64,000 nucleotides of DNA. Origin: Pseudomonas viridiflava (GTDB taxonomy: Bacteria; Pseudomonadota; Gammaproteobacteria; Pseudomonadales; Pseudomonadaceae). The stretch lies in contig NZ_UTKY01000083.1 in assembly GCF_900583165.1 (NCBI RefSeq), positions 1 to 64,000 of the forward strand, in the 5' to 3' direction. Positions 1 through 8,961 of the stretch are shown here, piece after piece (position 1 is the stretch's first letter; each line of letters begins with the position of its first letter). Under the pieces are notes generated by a model. That model was not told where the DNA came from. It was given only the letters and a program-made list of their open reading frames with translations, and ran no database searches. A program made the position numbers and the translations under genes.

Positions 1-122
1 TGCGCTTCTTCATGTACTACAACCGTACAAGACTCCATAGCTACAACGACTACCTGTCGCCAATAGCCATGGAGCAAAAAGCAGCATAAACACCGTAATC
101 GGTGTCCGGGATTACTTGACCA
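1..122 (+). mobile_element. Right end of an IS3-family-like insertion sequence
   Basis: The window opens inside an insertion sequence. A transposase C-terminus ends at 89, and positions 101-122 (GGTGTCCGGGATTACTTGAC plus CA) look like a terminal inverted repeat ending in CA, as IS3-family ends do. The left end is outside the window, so the full length and the target-site duplication cannot be checked. The element stops 5 nt before a REP arm, which suggests that it inserted into a REP element. Confidence 0.65.
3..89 (+). CDS. IS3-type transposase, C-terminal 28 residues (partial)
   Basis: The frame encodes RFFMYYNRTRLHSYNDYLSP followed by IAMEQKAA and a TAA stop. The YYN-x-x-R-x-H-S-Y-x-x-x-L-S-P pattern is the typical C-terminal end of the rve integrase (DDE) domain in IS3-family OrfB proteins. 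The catalytic DDE residues lie upstream, outside the window. The family assignment rests on this short motif and the adjacent terminal repeat; the exact IS name cannot be given. Confidence 0.7.
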   Translation, partial: RFFMYYNRTRLHSYNDYLSPIAMEQKAA

Positions 123-127
123 GATCA

Positions 128-207
128 GCTTGCCCCCGATAGCGGCGTGTCAGCTGCCACATGTGCTGACTGACACACTGAAATCGGGGGCAAGCCCCCT
201 CCCACAT
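128..207. repeat. REPIN (GGGGGCTTGCCCCCGAT type), left arm truncated
   Basis: Two inverted REP arms flank a spacer of about 40 nt. The right arm (183-207) is complete and reads ATCGGGGGCAAGCCCCCTCC plus CACAT. The left arm starts only at GCTTGCCCCCGAT and lacks the usual TGTGGGAGGG. The same repeat recurs at 6109, 10070 and 61617. This copy sits between the IS end and the 3' end of srkA. Confidence 0.85.
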
Positions 208-221
208 AGAGCAAAAAGCAG

Positions 222-1196
222 TTAAAACAGTTTGAGGGGTTCTTCATTGAGTGCCGCGAGTTGCTCGCGCAACGCCAACACCTGATCGCCCCAGTACCGC
301 TCACTGCCAAACCACGGGAAGCTATGGGGAAACGCCGGATCATCCCAGCGCCGCGCCAGCCAAGCGCTGTAATGCATCAGGCGCAACGCGCGCAGCGGTT
401 CGATCAGTGCCAGTTCGCGGGGGTCGAAATCGTGGAATTCCTGATAGCCGTCCATCAATTCTGACAACTGGCCCAGGCATTCCTGACGATCACCGGCGAG
501 CATCATCCACAGGTCCTGCACCGCCGGGCCCATGCGGCAGTCGTCCAGGTCGACAATATGGAACATCTCGTCGCGGCACATCATGTTGCCGGGGTGGCAA
601 TCGCCGTGCATGCGGATGTTTTTGTGCGGGGTGGCCTTGTAGACCTCTTCCACGCGTTTGAGCAGGTCGCGCGCCACGGACTCATAGGCCGGGAGCAGGC
701 TTTTGGGGATAAAGTTGCCTTCGAGCAGGGTGTTGAGGGAGTCGTGCCCGAAGTTCTTCACGCCCAGGGCTTCGCGGTGCTCGAATGGGCGGGTGGAACC
801 CACGGCGTGCAAGCGGCCAAGCAATTGCCCGAGGCGATAGAGCTGGTCCAGATTGCCCGGCTCCGGCGCACGGCCGCCACGGCGAGGGAACAGGGTGAAG
901 CGAAAACCCTGGTGTTCGAACAGGCTTTCGCCGTTGTGGATCAGCGGCGCTACTACGGGGACTTCGCACTCGGCCAGTTCGAACGTGAAGCGGTGTTCTT
1001 CCAGGATCGCTTCGTTGGTCCAACGCTGGGGGCGGTAGAACTTGGCGATCAGCGGCTCTGAGTCTTCGATACCCACCTGATACACACGGTTTTCGTAGCT
1101 GTTGAGCGCTAAAACCCGTGCATCGCTGAGAAAACCGATGCTTTCGACGGCGTCGAGAACGAGATCGGGGGTGAGTGTTTCAAACGGATGGGCCAT
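222..1196 (-). CDS. srkA: Stress response serine/threonine protein kinase SrkA (YihE family)
   Basis: A 324-residue protein, close to the 328 of E. coli SrkA. Members are cytoplasmic Ser/Thr kinases with the aminoglycoside-phosphotransferase fold, implicated in countering stress-induced death. Visible motifs are a candidate ATP-binding Lys near 52 (LIAKFYRP), the catalytic loop HGDCHPGN at 197-204 and the metal-binding DLDD at 216-219. The ATG at 1196 was chosen because AGGAG lies a few bases upstream; the frame is open further upstream, but into a degenerate REP sequence. The gene is followed by a REPIN and the IS end. I see no operon partner. Confidence 0.9.
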   Translation of the reverse strand: MAHPFETLTPDLVLDAVESIGFLSDARVLALNSYENRVYQVGIEDSEPLIAKFYRPQRWTNEAILEEHRFTFELAECEVPVVAPLIHNGESLFEHQGFRFTLFPRRGGRAPEPGNLDQLYRLGQLLGRLHAVGSTRPFEHREALGVKNFGHDSLNTLLEGNFIPKSLLPAYESVARDLLKRVEEVYKATPHKNIRMHGDCHPGNMMCRDEMFHIVDLDDCRMGPAVQDLWMMLAGDRQECLGQLSELMDGYQEFHDFDPRELALIEPLRALRLMHYSAWLARRWDDPAFPHSFPWFGSERYWGDQVLALREQLAALNEEPLKLF

Positions 1197-1280
1197 GCGA
1201 ACTCCTGCGCGCAGCAGGGCGCCGCGTCCGGCCGGGTATGGTAACGCACCAGGCTTGGGATAGGTGGTGTCTGTGCCATA

Positions 1281-1386
1281 GCTATCGGGGGCAAGTCGAA
1301 TCGTCGCACCGCCCCTCCCACAGTTGACTGTATTCACCTATATAAATTTGTGAACACCGTCAGTGTGGGAGCTGGCTTGCCTGCGA
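1281..1386. repeat. Degenerate REP sequences
   Basis: Between srkA and phoX lie one decayed REP pair (GCTATCGGGGGCAAG near 1280 and CCCCTCCCACAG near 1312) and a single arm of a second REP type (GTGTGGGAGCTGGCTTGCCT at about 1364). The arms are imperfect compared with the four intact copies elsewhere in the window. No gene is seen here. Confidence 0.6.
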
Positions 1387-1396
1387 TGAGGCCCTA

Positions 1397-3295
1397 TCAG
1401 GCGCCGACTATCCCACCATCATCGCGCCGAATCGCCATCACCGACGACCGCGGCTTACCGTTCGGCAAATGCTCCGGCCAGGTCGAGCCCCCGGTTTCCC
1501 CTGGATGCTGAATCCCCACAAACAAGGTCTTCTGATCCGGCGAAAAGCTGATACCTGTCACCTCACACGCCACCGGCCCGACCATGAACCGGCGGATTTC
1601 CCCGGTGCTCGGGTCGGCGCACAGCATCTGGTTATTGCCCATGCCGGCAAAGTCGCCGGTGTTGCTGTAGTCCCCATCCGTAAGAATCCACAGGCGCCCA
1701 GCCTTGTCGAAGCCCAGGCCGTCGGGGCTGTTAAACATGTTCTGCGGGTTGATATTCGATGAACCGGCTTTTGGCGTACCGGCATGCACGCCGGGGTTGC
1801 CGGCAACCACAAACAGGTCCCAGGTGAAGGTCGAGGCGCCGTGGTTATCGGCATCGGCCTTCCAGCGCAGGATTTGGCCATACACGTTCTTTTCGCGGGG
1901 GTTCGGCCCACCGACGGGTTGGCCGTCTTCACCGCGCTTGGCGTTGTTGGTCAGGGTGCAATAGACCTGGCCGTCGGTGGGGCTGACCACGATCCATTCC
2001 GGGCGGTCCATGCGCGTGGCCTTGACCACGCTGGCAGCCAGGCGTGCGTGGATCAAAACCTCGGCCTGGCTGGCGAAACCTGTGCTGGCGTCGATGCCGT
2101 TCTTGCCATGGGTCAGCTCAACCCAATGGCCTTTGCCCTTGGGGTGGTCAGCGTTGCCGTCGCCCGCGTCGAAGATCGCGACAAACAAGGTGCCGTGGTC
2201 GAGCAGGTCTTTGTTGGCCTTGGGATTCTTGTGGTTGATCTTGTCGCGGCTGACGAACTTGTAGATGAACTCGCCGCGTTCATCGTCGCCCATGTACACC
2301 ACGGCATGGCCGTCGCGGGTTTCGGCGAGGGCGGCGTTTTCGTGTTTGAAGCGGCCCAGGGCGGTGCGCTTGGCCGGGGTGGATTTTGGATCGAACGGGT
2401 CGATTTCCACTACCCAGCCATGGCGATTGAGTTCGTTGGGGTTCTTGGCCATGTCGAAGCGCGGGTCGTGCGGGTGCCAGTTGATGTCTTTGCTGGCAGC
2501 CACCACGCCGTAGCGTTTTTGCCCGGCGTCGAAGGTTTGCTGTGGGTTGCTGCTACCAAAGCAGTCGGTGAAGTTCTCTTCGCACGTCAGATAAGTGCCC
2601 CACGGGGTCATGCCATTGGCGCAGTTCTGGAAAGTGCCTAGCACTTTTGTGCCGGATTTATCGGCGCTGGTTTTCAGCCAGTCATGCCCAGCAGCAGGGC
2701 CGCTGAGGCGGATCGGCGAGTTGCCGTGGATACGTCGGTTGTAGCGCGAGTCCTGCACAAATTGCCAAGTGTCGCCCTGGCGCCGCACTTCAATCACCGA
2801 CACGCCTTCACTGGCCAGTGCCTTGCGCACTTCTTCGGCCGATTGCGGCGCGCCGCCGTGGGGGAAGAGGTAGCGGTAGTTGGTGTATTCGTTGTTGATC
2901 GCCATCAGCGCCCGGTTGTTGTCTCCGGGGAAGGGGAACAAGCTCATGCCGTCGTTGTGGTCGCCGAACTGTTGTTCCTGTGCCGCCGCCGTGCCGTTGC
3001 CGGACGGGTCAAAGGCCGGTGCGGTCTTGCTCAGCGGTTGGCCCCAACTGATCAGTACCGAGGCGCTATAGCCCGGCGGCAGGGTGATGGCGTCGCTGGT
3101 AGCAGCGGCGATGCTGTTGAAACCCAACAGTGGGCTGGCGGTTGCTGCGTTGACTGCCATGGCACTGCGGCTCAGCAGGTTGCCCCCCAGGAACATTGCG
3201 GCACCGCACAAGGCGCCGGCGCCGATAAAGCGGCGGCGGGTGAGGCCAACCATCTGTTCGAGGTCGGTGGCTTGGTTTTCTTCTAATAGGCTCAT
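1397..3295 (-). CDS. phoX: PhoX-family (DUF839) alkaline phosphatase, Tat-exported
   Basis: A 632-residue protein of the PhoX/DUF839 family. Characterised members are periplasmic phosphomonoesterases that use Ca and Fe and release phosphate from organic esters. The N-terminus has a twin-arginine signal, with TRRRFIGAG at about 19-27 followed by a hydrophobic Ala/Gly stretch. A GTG and an ATG are adjacent at the start. The ATG at 3295 is chosen because GGGAG stands six bases before it. The gene is monocistronic, with modE upstream on the same strand. No convincing Pho box was found. The family call is firm; actual substrate is not shown by the sequence. Confidence 0.85.
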   Translation of the reverse strand: MSLLEENQATDLEQMVGLTRRRFIGAGALCGAAMFLGGNLLSRSAMAVNAATASPLLGFNSIAAATSDAITLPPGYSASVLISWGQPLSKTAPAFDPSGNGTAAAQEQQFGDHNDGMSLFPFPGDNNRALMAINNEYTNYRYLFPHGGAPQSAEEVRKALASEGVSVIEVRRQGDTWQFVQDSRYNRRIHGNSPIRLSGPAAGHDWLKTSADKSGTKVLGTFQNCANGMTPWGTYLTCEENFTDCFGSSNPQQTFDAGQKRYGVVAASKDINWHPHDPRFDMAKNPNELNRHGWVVEIDPFDPKSTPAKRTALGRFKHENAALAETRDGHAVVYMGDDERGEFIYKFVSRDKINHKNPKANKDLLDHGTLFVAIFDAGDGNADHPKGKGHWVELTHGKNGIDASTGFASQAEVLIHARLAASVVKATRMDRPEWIVVSPTDGQVYCTLTNNAKRGEDGQPVGGPNPREKNVYGQILRWKADADNHGASTFTWDLFVVAGNPGVHAGTPKAGSSNINPQNMFNSPDGLGFDKAGRLWILTDGDYSNTGDFAGMGNNQMLCADPSTGEIRRFMVGPVACEVTGISFSPDQKTLFVGIQHPGETGGSTWPEHLPNGKPRSSVMAIRRDDGGIVGA

Positions 3296-3374
3296 CACGG
3301 GCTCCCTGTGGTTTTTGCAGACACCATAAGGAGCGCGCGTGACGAAATGGTTGCAGTTTAAAGACGGCGATTTT

Positions 3375-4139
3375 TCACGCCGGTGTTCCCAGCAGCACGT
3401 TGCTGGGGGCGAACTGCACTTGAATGGCTTGGCCCTTGGCAGCGCTCAGGGCTTTGAGGGCCTCGGCCGGCGCCAACGCGCAAAGCACCTGGCCGTTGGG
3501 CAAGGCGATCCGTACTTCGCTGGGGCCGTCGTCGGCGTCAAGCAGGGCCTCGATAACGCCGCTCATGCAATTGTGTCCAGGTGTTGCTGTGCGCCCAGGG
3601 GCGAGCAATTCCAACCAGCCCGCTTTGATCAGCGCGACCACTTCTACGCCAATCTCCAGTTCCAGCCGTTGGGTGCTGTCATGGGTAATCTGAGCATCGA
3701 GGCTCAGGCCTCCGGCCAGTTGCAGGCGGATCAGGTCGTTACGACCGTGGCTTTCGATAGCCATGACCTGCCCATGCAACTGGTTGCGCGCACTGGTGCG
3801 CAGCATCAGACGGCCCAGCAGGTTGAAGTCGCTGGCGGCTTCATCCGAGCCCAGTATCTCGGCCTGCAACACTTGCAGGCGTTGATAGAGGCGCAATACC
3901 CGCTCGCCCTCGGCCGACAACTTCGCGCCGCCGCCGCCCTTGCCACCGACGCTGCGTTCTACCAAAGGTTGTTGCGCAAGGTTGTTCAGCTCATCGATGG
4001 CGTCCCACGCGGCCTTGTAACTCAGGCCGGCGCTTTTCGCGGCGCGGGTAATGGAACCCTGCTCGGCGATATGCCCCAGCAAGGCAATGCGCTGGGGGCG
4101 ACGGATGATGTGTTGGCTGAGGGATGTGGGCAGAGACAT
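3375..4139 (-). CDS. modE: Molybdate-responsive transcriptional regulator ModE
   Basis: A 254-residue protein of usual ModE length (E. coli 262). The N-terminal winged helix-turn-helix (about residues 10-110) contains the recognisable ITRAAKSAGLSYKAAWDAID. It is followed by two Mop/TOBE-like repeats (about 125-190 and 195-254) that bind molybdate in the family. ModE represses molybdate uptake genes when molybdate is plentiful. The modABC genes are not in this window, so its targets are elsewhere. It lies between comF and phoX on the same strand. Confidence 0.88.
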   Translation of the reverse strand: MSLPTSLSQHIIRRPQRIALLGHIAEQGSITRAAKSAGLSYKAAWDAIDELNNLAQQPLVERSVGGKGGGGAKLSAEGERVLRLYQRLQVLQAEILGSDEAASDFNLLGRLMLRTSARNQLHGQVMAIESHGRNDLIRLQLAGGLSLDAQITHDSTQRLELEIGVEVVALIKAGWLELLAPGRTATPGHNCMSGVIEALLDADDGPSEVRIALPNGQVLCALAPAEALKALSAAKGQAIQVQFAPSNVLLGTPA

Positions 4140-4193
4140 GGCGATACGCTTCGGTGAGATGAGTCGAACGTTGCGGGCAAGGGGCGGCTGGCG

Positions 4194-4928
4194 TCAAGTC
4201 AGCTTCGGCGTGCGGGCCAGACAATACACGTCGACTTGCCGCGCGCCGGCATTCATTAATAGCCGCGCCAGGCTGTGGGCGGTGGCGCCGGTGGTGAGCA
4301 CGTCGTCCACCAGGGCGAAGTGGCGGTCTTGCACGTGGGCGTCGGGCGCCAAGGCAAAGGCGCCCAGCAGGTTGCGTTTGCGGGTCTTGGCATCGAGGTC
4401 TTGTTGCGCGGCGGTTTCATGGGGGCGTAACAACAGGTGTTCATCGTGTTGGATATTGAGGTCTGCGCTGAGCCAGCGTGCCAGCATCAAGGCCTGGTTA
4501 TAGCCGCGTTCGCGCAGGCGTTTACGGGCCATGGGCACTGGCAACAGGCAGTCGGGGCGGCTGAGCCCGGTGTTGTCGAAGCGATGTTGCAGGTGGCGGC
4601 CCATCAAACTTGCCAGCAGGTGCCCAAGCGGCCAGCGGGCCTGGTGCTTGAAGCGGCTGATCAGGCTGTCCACCGGAAAGCTGTAGGTCCAAGGGGCGAT
4701 CACTTGTTTAAACGCAGGGGGCGTTTTCAAACACTGGCCGCAAATCAGCCCGTCCATCGGCAGGGGCAGCGCGCACATCTCGCAGTGCTCCATCAGCCAA
4801 GGCAGTTCGGTTTCGCAGACGTTGCACACACAATCGCTTGAATCTGTGACCTCATCGCATAATAAACAGAATTGTTCGTTTTTTAACCAGATGTAAACCT
4901 GGTGTTTGTTGTCAGGTTGACAGTGCAT
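4194..4928 (-). CDS. comF: ComF family protein (phosphoribosyltransferase fold)
   Basis: A 244-residue protein. The N-terminus carries a zinc-ribbon-like cysteine set (C21, C24, C35, C38, then C49, C52, C63, C66). The C-terminal half has the type I phosphoribosyltransferase PRPP loop VDDVLTTGAT at 207-216. ComF proteins are linked to DNA uptake in competent bacteria; their exact activity is uncertain. The gene is divergent from bioB, and the BirA-type operator lies inside its first codons. Biotin may therefore affect its transcription, or the true start may lie further in. Confidence 0.85.
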   Translation of the reverse strand: MHCQPDNKHQVYIWLKNEQFCLLCDEVTDSSDCVCNVCETELPWLMEHCEMCALPLPMDGLICGQCLKTPPAFKQVIAPWTYSFPVDSLISRFKHQARWPLGHLLASLMGRHLQHRFDNTGLSRPDCLLPVPMARKRLRERGYNQALMLARWLSADLNIQHDEHLLLRPHETAAQQDLDAKTRKRNLLGAFALAPDAHVQDRHFALVDDVLTTGATAHSLARLLMNAGARQVDVYCLARTPKLT

Positions 4929-4945
4929 GAATCTTCCTTAAATAT
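4892..4945 (+). promoter_or_regulatory. BirA-type operator overlapping the predicted bioB promoter
   Basis: TGTAAACC (4892-4899) is separated by 15 nt from GGTTGACA (4915-4922). This matches the bacterial biotin operator pattern TTGTAAACC-N14/16-GGTTTACAA with one clear mismatch in the right arm. The right arm contains TTGACA (4917-4922), which with TAAATA (4939-4944) forms a plausible -35/-10 pair for bioB with 16-nt spacing. BirA-biotinyl-AMP binding here would block RNA polymerase. The site also falls in the 5' end of comF. Confidence 0.72.
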
Positions 4946-5020
4946 GCCGAGCATCCGTGTCGTGCCTGTGGGTATTGCCCTTCCCGCAGCGCTTGCCAAA
5001 GCATAATCAAGGAATCGCCC

Positions 5021-6076
5021 ATGAGCGCCAGCACCACCGCCACCCTGCGTCACGATTGGTCCCTCGCCGAAGTCAAAGCGCTGTTTGTGCAGCCGTTCAA
5101 CGACCTGCTGTTCCAGGCGCAGACCGTGCACCGCGCGCATTTCGACGCCAACCGTGTGCAAGTGTCGACGCTGCTGTCGATCAAAACCGGCGCCTGCCCG
5201 GAAGATTGCAAATATTGTCCGCAGTCGGGCCACTACAACACCGGCCTGGAAAAAGAAAAGCTGATGGAAGTGCAGAAGGTCCTCGAAGAGGCTGCCCGCG
5301 CCAAGGCCATCGGTTCGACCCGTTTCTGCATGGGCGCTGCCTGGAAGCACCCATCGGCCAAAGACATGCCCTACGTGTTGCAGATGGTGCAAGGCGTGAA
5401 GGCCATGGGCCTGGAAACCTGCATGACCCTCGGCCGTCTCGACCAGGATCAAACCGAGGCGCTGGCCCAGGCCGGCCTGGACTACTACAACCATAACCTC
5501 GATACCTCGCCGGAGTTCTACGGCAGCATCATCACCACCCGCACCTACAGCGAGCGCCTGCAAACCCTGGCCTACGTGCGCGATTCGGGGATGAAGATCT
5601 GCTCGGGCGGCATCCTCGGCATGGGCGAGTCCCTTGATGACCGCGCCAACCTGCTGATCCAACTGGCCAACCTGCCGGAGCATCCGGAGTCGGTGCCGAT
5701 CAACATGCTGGTCAAGGTCGCGGGCACGCCGCTGGAGAATGCCGAAGACATCGACCCGTTCGATTTCATCCGCATGCTGGCGGTGGCGCGCATCTTGATG
5801 CCGCAGTCCCACGTCCGTCTGTCGGCTGGCCGTGAAGCGATGAACGAGCAGATGCAGGCCCTGGCGTTTTTTGCTGGCGCCAACTCGATTTTCTACGGTG
5901 ACAAACTGCTGACCACTGCCAACCCGCAGGCTGACAAGGACATGCAATTGTTCTCGCGTCTGGGGATCTTGCCGGAGGCGCGTGAAGAGCACGCTGATGA
6001 AGTGCATCAGGCGGCGATCGAGCAGGCGTTGGTGGAGCAGAAGAGCAGCGAGCAGTTCTACAACGCTGTGGTGTGA
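5021..6076 (+). CDS. bioB: Biotin synthase BioB
   Basis: A 351-residue radical-SAM enzyme that inserts sulfur into dethiobiotin, the last step of biotin synthesis. The 4Fe-4S motif CPEDCKYC (C59, C63, C66) is present, as are the conserved YYNHNLDT and the SGGILGMGE segment. An AAGGA ribosome binding site lies just before the ATG. It is the first gene of a cluster with bioF, bioH, bioC and bioD, separated from bioF by 174 nt that hold a REPIN. Control by BirA is likely. Confidence 0.97.
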   Translation: MSASTTATLRHDWSLAEVKALFVQPFNDLLFQAQTVHRAHFDANRVQVSTLLSIKTGACPEDCKYCPQSGHYNTGLEKEKLMEVQKVLEEAARAKAIGSTRFCMGAAWKHPSAKDMPYVLQMVQGVKAMGLETCMTLGRLDQDQTEALAQAGLDYYNHNLDTSPEFYGSIITTRTYSERLQTLAYVRDSGMKICSGGILGMGESLDDRANLLIQLANLPEHPESVPINMLVKVAGTPLENAEDIDPFDFIRMLAVARILMPQSHVRLSAGREAMNEQMQALAFFAGANSIFYGDKLLTTANPQADKDMQLFSRLGILPEAREEHADEVHQAAIEQALVEQKSSEQFYNAVV

Positions 6077-6108
6077 TTGAAATTCAGCCCGAGTGTGGCA
6101 GAGGGCTT

Positions 6109-6198
6109 GTGTGGGAGGGGGCTTGCCCCCGATGGCGGTGGACCGGTCACAGGTGTGTCGTCTGATACACCTCATCGGGGGCAAGCCCCCTCCCACAT
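6109..6198. repeat. REPIN in the bioB-bioF gap
   Basis: A complete REP pair: TGTGGGAGGGGGCTTGCCCC followed by CGAT on the left and ATCGGGGGCAAGCCCCCTCC plus CACAT on the right, about 45 nt apart. In RNA the arms can form a long hairpin. Sitting between bioB and bioF, it could reduce transcription or stabilise the upstream part of the message. Confidence 0.9.
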
Positions 6199-6250
6199 TG
6201 GCTCCCTTACCGCCTGATTGACCGCGTTCCCCCTGAAATCCGAGGCCTGC

Positions 6251-7432
6251 ATGTCTTTCGATCTTTCTGCGCGCCTCGCTGCCCGCCGTGCCGAACACCT
6301 TTATCGCCAACGCCCGATGCTTCAGAGCCCCCAGGGCCCTGAAGTGGTGGTCGACGGCCAGCTGCTGCTCGCCTTCTGTAACAACGATTACCTCGGTCTG
6401 GCCAATCACCCGCAAGTGATCGAAGCCTGGCGCGCCGGTGCGTCCCGCTGGGGCGTGGGCGGCGGCGCGTCGCACCTGGTGGTCGGGCACGCCACGCCGC
6501 ACCATGAACTGGAAGAAGCGCTGGCTGACCTCACTGGTCGCCCACGCGCCTTGCTGTTTACCACTGGTTACATGGCCAATCTCGGCGCGGTCACGGCGTT
6601 GGTGGGGCAGGGCGATACGGTGCTGGAGGACCGCCTCAATCATGCCTCGCTGCTGGATGCCGGTTTGTTATCAGGTGCGCGTTTCAATCGCTACCTGCAC
6701 AACGATGCCGATAGCCTGGCCAAGCGCCTGGAGAAAGCCACCGGCAATACGCTGGTGGTCACCGATGGCGTGTTCAGCATGGACGGCGACCTGGCCGACC
6801 TGCCGGCCCTGGCTCGAGAAACGCGTGCCAGGGGGGCTTGGTTAATGGTGGATGACGCCCACGGTTTTGGCCCGCTAGGCGCTACCGGCGGCGGGATCGT
6901 CGAGCATTTCGGCCTGAGCCAGGAGGATGTGCCGGTACTGGTCGGTACGCTTGGCAAAGCCTTCGGCACAGCTGGCGCGTTTGTGGCGGGCAGTGACGAT
7001 CTGATCGAAAGCCTGATCCAGTTCGCCCGGCCGTATATCTACACCACCAGCCAGCCGCCTGCGCTGGCCTGCGCCACGTTGAAAAGCCTGGAGTTGCTGC
7101 GCACCGAACATTGGCGCCGCGAGCACTTAAACGGCCTGATCCGCCAGTTCCGCCAGGGCGCCGAGCGACTGGGCCTGGATTTGATGGACAGTTTTACGCC
7201 GATCCAGCCGATCCTGATCGGCGACAGCGCCAAGGCCATGCGCCTGTCGCAGATGCTGCGCGAGCGCGGGCTGATGGTGACCGCGATCCGCCCGCCGACC
7301 GTGCCGGCCGGCAGTGCCCGTCTGCGGGTGACGTTGACGGCGGCCCACACCGAGGCGCAGGTGCAGCTATTGTTAAATGCATTGGAAGAGTGTTTCCGCT
7401 TGTTAGGCGCCACGGAGCCCAACCATGCGTGA
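6251..7432 (+). CDS. bioF: 8-amino-7-oxononanoate synthase BioF
   Basis: A 393-residue PLP enzyme of the alpha-oxoamine synthase family. It condenses a pimeloyl thioester with alanine to give 8-amino-7-oxononanoate (KAPA). The PLP lysine is K236 in GTLGKAFGT, and the DDAHGFG motif is present. The ATG at 6251 follows GAGG at good spacing; the reading frame is open further upstream but without homology. It overlaps bioH by 8 nt, indicating co-translation. Confidence 0.96.
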   Translation: MSFDLSARLAARRAEHLYRQRPMLQSPQGPEVVVDGQLLLAFCNNDYLGLANHPQVIEAWRAGASRWGVGGGASHLVVGHATPHHELEEALADLTGRPRALLFTTGYMANLGAVTALVGQGDTVLEDRLNHASLLDAGLLSGARFNRYLHNDADSLAKRLEKATGNTLVVTDGVFSMDGDLADLPALARETRARGAWLMVDDAHGFGPLGATGGGIVEHFGLSQEDVPVLVGTLGKAFGTAGAFVAGSDDLIESLIQFARPYIYTTSQPPALACATLKSLELLRTEHWRREHLNGLIRQFRQGAERLGLDLMDSFTPIQPILIGDSAKAMRLSQMLRERGLMVTAIRPPTVPAGSARLRVTLTAAHTEAQVQLLLNALEECFRLLGATEPNHA

Positions 7433-8156
7433 TCGACTGATATTGCTGCCCGGCTGGGGCCTCGGTGTATCCCCGCTGGAGCCTTTGGCCGCCGCCTTGC
7501 AAGGGTTGGATGAGCACCTGCGGGTGCAGATCGAGCCGTTGCCTGCGCTGGAGTCCAGCGACTTGAATGAATGGCTGGATGAGCTTGACGCCACCTTGCC
7601 GGACAATGCCTGGCTGGGCGGTTGGTCGTTGGGCGGCATGCTCGCTTCTGAGTTGGCAGCGCGGCGCGGCGAGCGTTGCTGCGGCCTGCTCACCCTGGCC
7701 AGCAACCCCTGTTTCGTTGCCCATGACGGCTGGCCAAGCGCGATGCCGGCCGAGACCTTCGATGCCTTCCTCGCCGGTTGCCATGCCGACTCCCAGGTCA
7801 CCCTTAAACGCTTCGGCCTGTTGTGTGCCAAGGGCGCGCAAGACCCGCGCGGGTTGGCGCGCCTGTTGGTCAGCGGAGCTCCCAATGCGCCATCCAGGGC
7901 GTTGATGACCGGTCTCGAACTGCTTGCGCAACTGGACACTCGCGAAGCGTTGCTGGCCTACCGTGGCCCGCAGTTGCATCTGTTCGCCGGTATGGACGAG
8001 TTGGTGCCCGCCGAAGCCGCCGGTCACCTGCTGACGTTGCTGCCTGATGTTGAAATCGGCCTGATTGAACAGGCCGGTCACGCTTTCTTACTGGAAGACC
8101 CCCACGGAGTAGCGGGGGCCATCCAGGCTTTTTTGCATGAGTGTGTTGATGACTGA
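7425..8156 (+). CDS. bioH: Pimeloyl-ACP methyl ester esterase BioH
   Basis: A 243-residue alpha/beta hydrolase. BioH removes the methyl group from pimeloyl-ACP methyl ester, ending the disguised fatty-acid synthesis started by BioC. The nucleophile elbow GWSLGG has the catalytic serine at about residue 68. A late Asp (GMDELVP) and His (QAGHAF) complete the triad. It overlaps bioF at its start and bioC at its end, which supports the BioH assignment over a generic hydrolase. Confidence 0.92.
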   Translation: MRDRLILLPGWGLGVSPLEPLAAALQGLDEHLRVQIEPLPALESSDLNEWLDELDATLPDNAWLGGWSLGGMLASELAARRGERCCGLLTLASNPCFVAHDGWPSAMPAETFDAFLAGCHADSQVTLKRFGLLCAKGAQDPRGLARLLVSGAPNAPSRALMTGLELLAQLDTREALLAYRGPQLHLFAGMDELVPAEAAGHLLTLLPDVEIGLIEQAGHAFLLEDPHGVAGAIQAFLHECVDD

Positions 8157-8961
8157 TTTATCCCATCCTCCTTTGCCGGGCGGCCTGCCGGACAAGCGTC
8201 AGGTCGCGGCGTCGTTTTCCCGCGCCGCCGCCAGCTATGACAGCGTTGCCGAGTTGCAGCGTGCGGTGGGCCATGAGTTGCTGGGCCGTTTGCCGTCCCA
8301 CATCGCCCCCCAGCGCTGGCTGGATATGGGCTGCGGCACGGGGTATTTCAGCCGGGAGCTGCGTGACTTATTACCGGCCAGCCAAGGCGTGGCGTTGGAT
8401 ATCGCCGAAGGGATGCTCAACCATGCGCGGCCTTTGGGCGGTGCTCATCACTTCATCGCGGGCGACGCAGAACGCTTGCCACTCAAGGCTGACAGCTTGG
8501 GGCTGATCTTCTCCAGCCTGGCAGTGCAATGGTGCGCAAATTTCGACGCAGTGCTCAGCGAGGCCCATCGCGTTTTGCAACCGGGGGGCGTGTTGGCTTT
8601 TGCCAGTCTGTGCGTGGGCACGCTGGATGAGCTGCGTGAAAGCTGGCGTGCGGCCGATGGCCTGGTGCACGTCAACCGCTTCCGCACCTTTGAGGCTTAT
8701 GAACAATTGTGCGCGGCCAGCGGCCTGCGGGTGGTGAGCCTGGAGCGGCGCCCCCATGTGCTGCACTACCCGGATGTGCGCAGCCTGACCCATGAGTTGA
8801 AAGCGTTGGGCGCTCATAATCTGAACCCTGGCCGGCCGGGAGGGTTGACGGGGCGCGCGCGGATTGTTGCCTTGGTGGACGCTTACGAGCAATTCCGTCA
8901 GGCCCTAGGCCTGCCCGCCACGTATCAAGTGGTGTATGCCGTATTGGAGAAACCGCTATGA
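8149..8961 (+). CDS. bioC: Malonyl-ACP O-methyltransferase BioC
   Basis: A 270-residue SAM-dependent methyltransferase that methylates malonyl-ACP to prime pimelate synthesis. The SAM-binding motif I appears as [14 protein letters not shown]. The ATG at 8149 starts MTDLSHPP inside an ATGACTGA overlap with bioH; an in-frame ATG at 8137 would add four residues. Neither has a clear ribosome binding site, so translation is probably coupled to bioH. The last four bases overlap the bioD start. Confidence 0.93.
   Translation: MTDLSHPPLPGGLPDKRQVAASFSRAAASYDSVAELQRAVGHELLGRLPSHIAPQRWLDMGCGTGYFSRELRDLLPASQGVALDIAEGMLNHARPLGGAHHFIAGDAERLPLKADSLGLIFSSLAVQWCANFDAVLSEAHRVLQPGGVLAFASLCVGTLDELRESWRAADGLVHVNRFRTFEAYEQLCAASGLRVVSLERRPHVLHYPDVRSLTHELKALGAHNLNPGRPGGLTGRARIVALVDAYEQFRQALGLPATYQVVYAVLEKPL

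Noticed and set aside
3299-3374. Pho box before phoX
   Set aside because: Only a weak match to paired CTGTCAT-like half sites at poor spacing; not enough to call.
4883-6643. 586-codon open frame antisense to bioB and the start of bioF
   Set aside because: It runs through the REPIN and across two genuine genes; the translation has no domain features.
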